64,000 nt of DNA from Prosapia bicincta (lineage: Eukaryota; Arthropoda; Insecta; Hemiptera; Cercopidae), in contig JBAIZL010000003.1 in the NCBI GenBank assembly GCA_036971475.1, positions 48,773,342 through 48,837,341 on the forward strand, in the 5' to 3' direction. Position numbers and translations under genes: made by a program. Below the pieces are notes generated by a model. It was not told the origin of the DNA. It did not search any database and saw nothing but the letters and a program-made list of their open reading frames with translations. This document shows positions 57,200-64,000 of the stretch, one piece after another (the stretch's first letter is position 1; each line of letters begins with the position of its first letter).

Positions 57200-57560
57200 C
57201 TTAATTAGTCACTTTAACATTAGTTCATGACTATCCGAACTTTAAAATTTGTAAATTTGACAAAACTTACTGAGACAGAATGTTTTCATGGCGAACTTCA
57301 TCAGTGCCTTCTGCTTGGAGTTGTTATGTTAAGTGGTGACATTTTTAAAGGCAGGTTTTTGATAGTATCAAAGAGTATGTATACAAGAGTATTTCAACAT
57401 AAATGGACCACATCTAAACACACTAAAAAATAAGAAATTTACAAACACACAAAAACACAAAGTACAAACATATTTAATGATCAAACCCAACACAAATCAT
57501 ACATACTCTTTGAAGCTATATTAAAAAAGTACCTAACTAAGTGAATACGTAATTGCTTAC
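57200..57560. mobile_element. PLE family A fragments in inverted arrangement (copy 2)
   Basis: Counterpart of 35330-35687: minus-strand 3' end with a hammerhead remnant at about 57269-57315 (core CTGATGA kept, stem II partly deleted), then plus-strand C-terminal coding sequence. After ttgcttacttg the two copies diverge completely. Confidence 0.65.
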
Positions 57561-57689
57561 TTGCTGACGCGTTTCAAAACATTTGTTCCTTTTACGCAGC
57601 TAACCCTCTACTGGTGGCATCGGTTAGGTATAAAAAAAATTCATGAGTGTAGGATGGGGTTTCTTATTTTGGTTGTGTGTCATGTAATG

Positions 57690-59215
57690 GAAAAGACTGT
57701 TGGCTTCAAAATGTGTGTGATCATTTAATATGTTCTCTTTATCTGTTGAGTAGTGTTTTTATATCTCGTATTTTTCTAAGGTTGTTAGTTTTTTACTTTG
57801 TTTTTAATGTGTGTAGAATATTTAAATTAGTATGTATATCCGTGTGTGTGTGTTGAGTGTTTTTTAGGTGTTTTGCGTAGCTGGATTTTGGGTTTGTTTG
57901 TTTTCTTTGGGTAATGTGTTCTTCGAAGCGTGTATAGAATGACCTGCTGGTTTGGCAGATGTAATAGTTGGGACAATCGTTACAAGTTAATTTGTAAATA
58001 GCTTATAGTTTGTATTTGTCAGTTTGTTTTTGAAAAGGTTGTATGTGCTGTCTTAAAGTGTTTGTTGTTTTGTAGGATATTTGGTCATAGAGTTTTTTTT
58101 TTAATGTGGAGGTTATTTTATGTGTGTTTTTGTTGTGGTACGTGAGGGATATGTATTTGTTTTTTTTGTGTGGTTTGTCTGCTTGGCCATTTGATGGTGT
58201 TCATGTTTAATTTTCCTGAGTATGTTGTCTAAGAGTTTGTGTTGGTAGCCGTTTTGTTGAGCGATGAATTTTATGGTATTAAGTTCTTCGTTGTAGTCTT
58301 TCTGTAGCATTGGTATATTGATTAGGTGGTGTAACATATGAATAAATGCTGCGTGTTTGTGTTGTTTGGGGTGATTAGATGTATTATGTATGAAAATATC
58401 GGTAATTATTGGTTTTCTGTATATTTTGAAATTTTTCTGGTGTTGTGTTTGGTGAAGGTAAGGTCTAGAAAATTTATTTTATTGTTTTCTTATGTGTGTG
58501 ATTATTGTTCTGTAGAATATACTGTTGTTGGATATTATGTAGGAATATTTCTCCTAGGATCCCTGAGATGGGGGTACCCATTGGGAGGCCGTCTTTCTGT
58601 GTGTAGAATATGTGTTGGTATGTGAAGTAGTTTTGTGATGTGATGAGTTTGGTGAGTGTGATGATTTCATGTGTCAGTTTATGTAGAGTGTTGTTTGGTG
58701 TGAGCATGTTTTGTAGTATTTGGAGTGTTTGTTCTATTGGCACATTAGTGTAAAGGTTTTTTATGTCAGATGAGGCAATGGTGGAGTTGTGTGGTATGTG
58801 GATGTCTTGAATTTTGTGTATGAGGTCTATGTTATTGTGTATGTATGTGTGATTGTTAATGTTTATGTTGTCCCTGATAAGTTTATTTACATATTTGGCT
58901 AGCTTATGTGATGGTGCGTGAGTGTGATTGATTAGTGGACGGATGGGTGTGTTTTCTTTGTGGATTTTGGGCAAAGCGTTTAATGGTGGAGCTTGGGGTT
59001 TTATTTGTTTGATTTATTTCTTTTGTTCTGTTTTAATGATTTTGGTGCATTTATTTAGAAGATTTTTAATTTCTGTGTGAAATTTAAGTGTGGGGTCAGA
59101 TCGGAGTTCGGTTATTTTATTTTCAGTTATAAAATTGTTTACGTTCTTGTCGATGTCTTGTTTGTGCATTATTACAATGGAATTACCTTTGTCTAATTTT
59201 AAGACAATTAGTATT
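57690..59215 (-). mobile_element. PLE family G, near-complete but decayed
   Basis: Minus-strand blocks in order: SIVIMHKQDIDKNVNNF near 59170, RSDPTLKFHTEIKNLL near 59070, MPKIHKENTPIRPLINH at 58974, SDIKNLYTNVP near 58760 (first catalytic Asp), GLPMGTPISGILGE near 58580, GYQHKLLDNILRKI near 58230, and the endonuclease KLTCNDCPNYYICQTS near 57985 (YIG changed to YIC). The YVDD segment is deleted near 58480. Several stops and frameshifts. Confidence 0.82.
58474..58974 (-). pseudogene. PLE reverse transcriptase fragment (motifs 1 to B)
   Basis: An open stretch of 166 codons, the longest in the family G element, covering PIRPLINH, the first catalytic Asp in SSDIKNLYTN and GLPMGTPIS. It ends before the YVDD box in a His/Lys-rich out-of-frame tail. 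It cannot encode active RT. Confidence 0.8.
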
Positions 59216-59283
59216 ATACTTGGTACATAAATAATTAATATAATATGACAAACGAACTTTGGAAAATTATATATGAAACACAT
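59014..59283 (-). pseudogene. PLE N-terminal region of RT, fragment
   Basis: Open for 89 codons. The last 60 or so match the PLE block before the RT palm (KGNSIVIMHKQDID, NFITENKITELRSDP). The first 25 codons are from flanking sequence, so the element's break lies near 59,215. Confidence 0.75.
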
Positions 59284-59705
59284 GATTAAAACTATATGTT
59301 TACTATTCTTTATAAAAATTGAGTTATACTAATTAGAAAATGGTAACCTACAATATTTGAAAAGAAAAGTAGTATGCATACTAGAAAAAAGTATACCGAC
59401 AGTTAAAGAAAACATGTTAATATGAATTTCAAGGTTACTCGAATTGCATTAATAATAGCTGTGATGGTTACGAATTTACTCCTTGTCAAAAAACTCAGAA
59501 GGTTTATGATCAGTGTGTTAAAGATAACATGAATTTGGAACATCCTAATGTTGGTTATTATTGTGAGGTTAAAATCCATGAAACATCCCGACCTAAACCT
59601 TCAAAACCTGAACTAGGAGTATACCCAGATGCAACACCAGCATTGACTGATGATTTTAAGACAGGAGAAGCGAAGTATGGAAAAAGATTTAATTTCTTGA
59701 ATTAG
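59280..59705 (+). pseudogene. NDUFA8-like (mitochondrial complex I subunit) pseudogene
   Basis: From 59421 to the TAG at 59703-59705 the plus strand encodes YEFQGYSNCINNSCDGYEF, PCQKTQKVYDQCVKDNM, VYPDATPALTDDF and the end KYGKRFNFLN. This is the C-terminal half of NDUFA8 (ND-19), with the C-x9-C-type cysteine spacing of this intermembrane-space subunit. Upstream in the same frame YRQLKKTC continues the family sequence directly, but a TAA at 59418-59420 interrupts it. Further up, CILEK and KIEL-type traces need one frameshift, with cysteines replaced by tyrosine. Sequence running without introns across the homologous region suggests a retrocopy; no poly(A) tail is seen. Present only in duplication copy 2. 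Confidence 0.72.
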
Positions 59706-60279
59706 ACGAAGTTATAAGGTTAAAGATATTTCAATTTTGTAGCCTCTGATAAACAAATTAATATTAAAGTGAAGTTTATAGTCCTTTTAAAAAACACCAT
59801 GTAACTAGTTAAATGTTACTGTAACTTAGCTATACCTGATATATTCTTTGAAAATAAATATTTTGTTTCAGAACCATATTATTGGAGGTAATTAAATTCC
59901 TTATGCGTAAACATGTTTATTAAACAAATAGCTTTATTGGAAAGTAAAAACTGTGTGTTGTTATATGCTAATATCTGCGCTTAGCAGTAATATCTGCTAC
60001 TAACCCCTTTTTAGAATTCCAAATCCATAAAATCTGTATAAATTGTTTGTTTCATTGGGTTTTTATTAAATCATAAATTATATTAAAAATTTATTACTAT
60101 AAATTTGCCATATATTTATTTAATCTGGTTACTGATCCAAATTCCAATAATAATTATTTTAATATCGAAATCTTGTTACTGTTCATGTCAAGCTAGTTGT
60201 AAATTACAAATTACACTTGTGCTTTTACTTGCGACCAGACATTTGTTAACTAAAAGTTGTTAATTGGTAGCTTACACTT
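59706..60279. other. AT-rich stretch, no gene
   Basis: It contains aataaata near 59853 after the NDUFA8-like stop, a possible polyadenylation signal, followed by a 16-nt segment between tttcag and gtaatt. Nothing else recognised. Confidence 0.35.
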
Positions 60280-60317
60280 GGAGGAAACTTTTTCGTCTTA
60301 CGACTTCTTCAGCCTCG
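60280..60317 (-). ncRNA. Compact hammerhead ribozyme motif (family H)
   Basis: On the minus strand: stem I GAGG, core CTGAAGA, a short stem II GTC/GAC with GTAA loop, GAAA, minimal stem III AAAGTT with an AG loop, cleavage pattern UU, then CCTC returning to stem I (4 bp, perfect). Core canonical, but stem II is only 3 bp. Confidence 0.68.
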
Positions 60318-61510
60318 TATTTTTGCCACTAGGAATGCTGCTGTTGTGCTTCCTCGGTACCATTTCTTTTTAAAGTTAGAAGTGATGTGATCGAAAAGTA
60401 TGTGTGATATGTGCCTTGTTTATTCATTTAAGATGTCATTTATATGTGTGTTGCTATGTCTATACATTTCAAACTGTTCTAGTGTGTTTAATTTATGGCC
60501 TTTGTTACATGTATGGAGGATGCTCATGTTATTTTCCATACTTGTGCATGAGTATGATGTTTAGTGTCCATGAGGTGATTTGCGAAGGTGGATTCAATAG
60601 TAGTGTGCACTGCCCTTTTGTGTTCCTTATATCTTTCGGTGAAAGATCTGCCTGTTTGCAGTTGTGGCATTTTAGTTTGTATACTCCTGGGTTATTGTAT
60701 GTGTTGGTCTTGTTATTAATGCTGTGTCTAATAGCCGTTTGCCTTTTATTTGTTGTTCTGTAAGCTACATTGTATCCTGCTTTTTTGAATTGGTGTGCTA
60801 TCTTATTTGTGAGTTTGTTTATGTATGTGAGGGTGATGAATTTGTTTGTGTTCGTGTTTTTGTTGTAACTTTCCTTGTTGAGTATTTTTCTGTGTAGTTT
60901 GTCAATTAGATAATTGTCATATCCATTTTTGTGAGCTAAATATTTGCTTTCAACTTTTCAAAAAAAATGTTTTAACTTGCCTATAGTAGCACTTACTTTT
61001 TTTTTGTTGAGGACGGCCGTTTCGGGAGATGTGTCCCTTTGTCAACTCAGACCGTAACAGTTACGGTCTGAGTTGACAAAGGGACACATCTCCCGAAACA
61101 GCCGTCCTCAACAAAAAAAGGTAAGTGCTACTATAGGCAAGTTAAAACATTTTTTTAAAAAAGTTGTAAGTGATTACTAGTAGCTCACGCGAAGATGGAA
61201 TCAACAAATGTAAATATTTGATTGTGTTTAGTTCCTCTGTGTAGCTAGTTGTGGACATGGGTATTTTATTTAGTCTATGTGGTCAATGTTTGAATGCTGT
61301 GTGTTTATGTTGTATTGGGTGGTACGATGAACTGTGTATCAGTGTGTCTGTCATGGTTGGCTTGCGGTATATGTTGAATTCATGTTTGTTTTGATTTTTT
61401 GTTATGGTGATGTCTAAAAAATTCATTGTTTTGTTGTTTTCAAATTCTGCAGTGAACTGGATATTTTAGTGTATTTTGTTTATATGTGTTTGGAGTTGTT
61501 TATTTGTACT
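60281..61510 (-). mobile_element. PLE family H, 3' half, interrupted by a palindrome
   Basis: Minus-strand coding traces: FENNKTMNFLDITITKNQNK and FNIYRKPTMTDTLIHSSSYH near 61,400-61,450 (the FLDI block after the RT palm), then the endonuclease near 60,650-60,700 (GVYKLKCHNCKQ-type sequence) and the C-terminal block HKCNKGHKLNTLEQFEMY near 60,480. A hammerhead ends the element at 60280-60317. The palindrome at 60950-61168 splits it. Confidence 0.75.
60950..61168. repeat. Near-perfect palindrome of PLE family B terminal repeats
   Basis: Two terminal repeats in opposite orientation meet at about 61059 (gaccgtaac a gttacggtc). Each arm is about 105 bp: tagtagcacttac, ttgaggacggccgtttcggg, agatgtgtccctttgtcaac and their inverses. 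Only a few positions differ between arms. It could extrude as a cruciform. Confidence 0.92.
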
Positions 61511-62305
61511 AATATAAATACAAAGACAAATAATTATTTGTGCAACAGTTTACTATTAAAATGTACAGAAATATTGCAACTGCTTTAAAACACAAATCTT
61601 TATAAAGTGTTTGGTTTCTTACAAAACAGTGCTCCATTAAAATATAGTGATGAAGTATCTATATCTGGTTAGGGTAAAATTTCTTTAAAAAAATGGTTTA
61701 ATTATACACAAGGTAGACAGTTGAACGTGTTGACCAGTTGTATTGTTAAAACAGTCTCCTTAGTAATACAGGAACATTACCAAAATGAAGGCAACTTTAT
61801 CTGTCTACATTAGGCTTATCTTAACAAACATAATGAGTGTTTTTATAACTAAATTATTCCTAACTTGATATTTTGTTGCTTTATTCAAATATAGTATAAC
61901 AGTTTTCTGTGTTAGAATCAGAAATGTAAATGTAAAACGTTTTGTGAAACAAAATTGATTTTGTCTCATTTTAAAAAATATAATCCCATATATATATACT
62001 AAAAAGTTGTCATTTTTTAAATCAAAATATATTAGATTATTTCATAATATAAATTTATAAGAACTTACTTGAAATATCTTTCTTTATACATCTTTTTATA
62101 TAAATATTATAATTTAAAATATAATAAATTTCTATAATTTTATATTTGAACAATTTTAAATAAATTTAAGTAAAGCCAAATCTCTTCTTGAAATTGTTTT
62201 TTTTTTAATTTAACAAATTTACTCAAAATTTTACTTTGAGAAGCAGAGTTAAGCATGACTGGATTGAAGTTTCTTGATGTAATCATCTTGAATTCACTGA
62301 TTAAA
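61511..62305. other. AT-rich stretch, no gene
   Basis: From about 61,985 it matches copy 1 at 36,650 onward. Nothing recognised before that. Confidence 0.4.
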
Positions 62306-62417
62306 CTAATTTTAAACTACTTAACCAAGTGAATACGTAATTGCTTACTCAATTAAGTACTTGCTTACAACCAAGTAAACAATTACATATTCATTTAGTT
62401 AAGTAGTTTAAAATTAG
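62306..62417. repeat. Fold-back element (112 bp), copy 2
   Basis: Counterpart of 36965-37076; here the arms pair even better at the outer end (ctaattttaaactacttaac with its inverse). Confidence 0.85.
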
Positions 62418-63754
62418 TATGTCTGGATTGGTCATGCCTTTGAAGGAAGATGTCATCTTCAGTCGCCTGCTTTTGCCAGCAAATGGATGCTGATCCCGCC
62501 TGGAATGGTTCAGGAATGTTCCATATCCTTCTCCTGTGTTCTTGCGATGAGTCCCTTTTCTCCAGTGACTTGATAGTTCTATTCGGAATGGTTCTACTGC
62601 AGTTATTTTACTTTGAGAAATGTGTACTAACAGTTTTTGTTCTTGGCAAGGTTAGGGATTAACTCTGTAGCCCGCCAGGATGATACCAAAGAAAACTTAA
62701 AAAACAACACCTACTCCCGCAGTCCCTGTTCTCTGGCTCCTATATCTAATCTGACCGGTGTCTCAAATTCAACTAACTCAAATTTGCCATCTGTAACGTT
62801 TTTCCCACTCCTATCTCTATCTTCTTTGACTTTGATCTTTGCGATTAGTTTTTAAAATTTTAAAATGATTTGGCTTTACCGTAACACTTTGTTTTATAAT
62901 TAATATTCCTTTAGTATTGCTACATTTTATTTGAATATTAAAAAAAAAAAAAATTTTATATATTAAATTTTGGCTTTTAAGCCTTCAAACAGCATTTTTT
63001 GCCCGTTTGAGCACACACACACACGCACACATGCACACCAAACCACTTGGGATAAAAGAAAATTTCGTTTATAACTTTTTTTATTTCCTGGTTCCAGTGT
63101 GTTACAGCAAAAATTTGCAGCATGTAAATATGTTACATTTGTTATTAAATTGCTAACCTATAGGTCTATAGGTTAAATGTGTGTGTAAAGGTTGTGGTAA
63201 TTGGCTATGACTGCTTTAAGCATGGAGCTTTGGGATATAGGTCCTTGCAAAAACCTGCAAAGAATAACATTGTTTGTGTTATAAAATACATTTGGCTTTG
63301 AGGGACCATTTAGTGTGAAAAGAAGTATTTAACACCAGTGTTAATACAGGACTTCCCAAAAATCCTGTTTCAAAAAGTGTATAAAAATTACGAAAATAAT
63401 CACATACCTAAAATTATGTATTTAGATATAAAGCAGAGAAGAACACTACAGTAGGTTTTATTGGAAATGTTTACGTAATGTGTTACATGCTATATTTATT
63501 TGTGTGTAATATTTAAGAAACGAATTTAATATAGATGTCTTGCTTTTGTATAATGAGGCTTTTTAACAAGAAATGTGTAATTAAAAAATCTAAAGTAAAA
63601 CATTTAATACCAACATCCTAGATAAAATCTTATTAAAAACAGAAAAACGTTTATCTTGAAAAGCACTATAAGATACTAACCAGAAAAGTGAACCTCGCAT
63701 AGTGTAATACAAAGCTATAGATGGAAACAATTAATGTTGTTATTGCATTTGCAG
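62418..63754. other. Intron-like sequence, no gene
   Basis: Counterpart of 37077-38375. The 70- and 72-codon plus-strand frames at 62450-62855 have no recognised similarity and are not kept in copy 1. Confidence 0.4.
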
Positions 63755-63861
63755 ACTATTGGTGACTCAAGCAGAGAATGATTTTAAAAAAGTCACCTCG
63801 GAGCGCCCCGGAAAATCCCAGGAGACTCCCAGAGCCTCCCCGCACCGTAAACTGCAAGAAG
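63755..63861 (+). CDS. Candidate internal exon, copy 3 of three
   Basis: A 107-nt exon with acceptor (attgcatttgcag) and donor (gtgagttg). Skipping one base it encodes LLVTQAENDFKKVTSERPGK and on to SPHRKLQE. It is nearly identical to 38376-38482. See that entry for phases and comparison. Confidence 0.5.
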
Positions 63862-64000
63862 GTGAGTTGATGGGTTGGTTATGTTAGGTGTAATGTATGA
63901 GAATAGTTGTGAGGATGAAAATAATAAGATGAAACAAGCAAAGTGAAAATAATCTAAAAAAGCTGCTACAAAGTCTGGCAAAAATTAAATCCATTTACGT
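63862..64000. other. Intron start, window end
   Basis: Continues the similarity to 38483-38630 up to the last base, so the duplication runs beyond the window. Confidence 0.5.

Larger units (their letters stand above)
46814..64000. repeat. Segmental duplication, copy 2
   Basis: Collinear with 21,866-38,630; see that entry for anchors. It runs past the window end. Private features: a 66 to 69-bp tandem duplication near 51792-51929, 54,660-55,724 in place of the family C PLE, and 57,560-61,985 (PLE G, NDUFA8-like remnant, PLE H and a palindrome), which copy 1 lacks. Confidence 0.9.

Noticed and set aside
21415..59705. Linking the NRF-1 promoter at 21.4 kb with the NDUFA8-like sequence at 59.4 kb as one gene
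   Set aside because: The NDUFA8-like sequence has an in-frame stop and continues without introns into decayed upstream codons, so it reads as a pseudogene independent of that promoter.
1..64000. CRISPR arrays, tRNA and rRNA genes
   Set aside because: No regularly spaced direct repeats with unique spacers, no cloverleaf with both internal promoter boxes and no rRNA-like conserved segment were seen.

Overview
This is eukaryotic DNA, most likely from an insect with a large, repeat-rich genome; a hemipteran or similar lineage is a guess only. The base composition is strongly AT-rich. There are no operons or bacterial signals, candidate exons have GT/AG borders, and nearly everything recognisable is transposable-element material of arthropod type: Penelope-like elements (PLEs), hAT, mariner, piggyBac, a DD82E IS630/Tc1/mariner element, a DUF7869-type transposon and LINE RNase H ends. 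No complete host gene is visible. The only long intact reading frame is an 814-residue PLE polyprotein (reverse transcriptase plus GIY-YIG endonuclease) at 8252-10696 on the minus strand.

Layout. 1-300: oldest copy of an exon that recurs at 38.4 and 63.8 kb. 1.3-4.6 kb: decayed hAT (ZBED-like) element with long inverted repeats. 5.0-5.5 kb: microsatellites. 7.1-7.7 kb: four tandem 134-bp units. 8.0-10.7 kb: intact PLE with a hammerhead-like motif at its 3' end. 12.3-14.3 kb: DUF7869-type DNA transposon with 32-bp inverted repeats and an exact 6-bp target duplication. 15.65-18.0 kb: DD82E transposon with about 515-bp inverted repeats. 20.4-21.0 kb: hAT (DUF4371-type) remnant. 21.4-21.55 kb: GC-rich promoter-like segment with NRF-1-type and CRE motifs followed by a splice donor.

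From 21.87 kb on, the window is dominated by a collinear direct duplication: 21,866-38,630 (copy 1) matches 46,814-64,000 (copy 2, cut by the window end), with 8.2 kb of other sequence between (38.6-46.8 kb: PLE, piggyBac, mariner and LINE remnants). Within both copies lie fragments of several PLE families, here called A to H for bookkeeping only. Insertions present in one copy and absent from the other date after the duplication and give natural empty sites. Copy 2 alone holds a decayed NDUFA8-like sequence (59.28-59.71 kb).

The main result is a scattered set of type I hammerhead ribozyme motifs, read by hand, lying at the 3' ends of PLE copies and always on the PLE coding strand. At least six sequence families are present; the best have a CUGANGA core, a 6-bp stem II, GAAA, a minimal stem III with a 2-nt loop and a matching stem I (notably 39917-39961). 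Hammerheads in PLE terminal repeats are known; the diversity here, the head-to-head ribozyme pairs and the palindromic terminal repeats are the points worth following. The candidate exons (34.1/55.9 kb, 25.0/48.5 kb, 38.4/63.8 kb) suggest one or more plus-strand transcription units run through the duplicated region, but I could not identify the gene.
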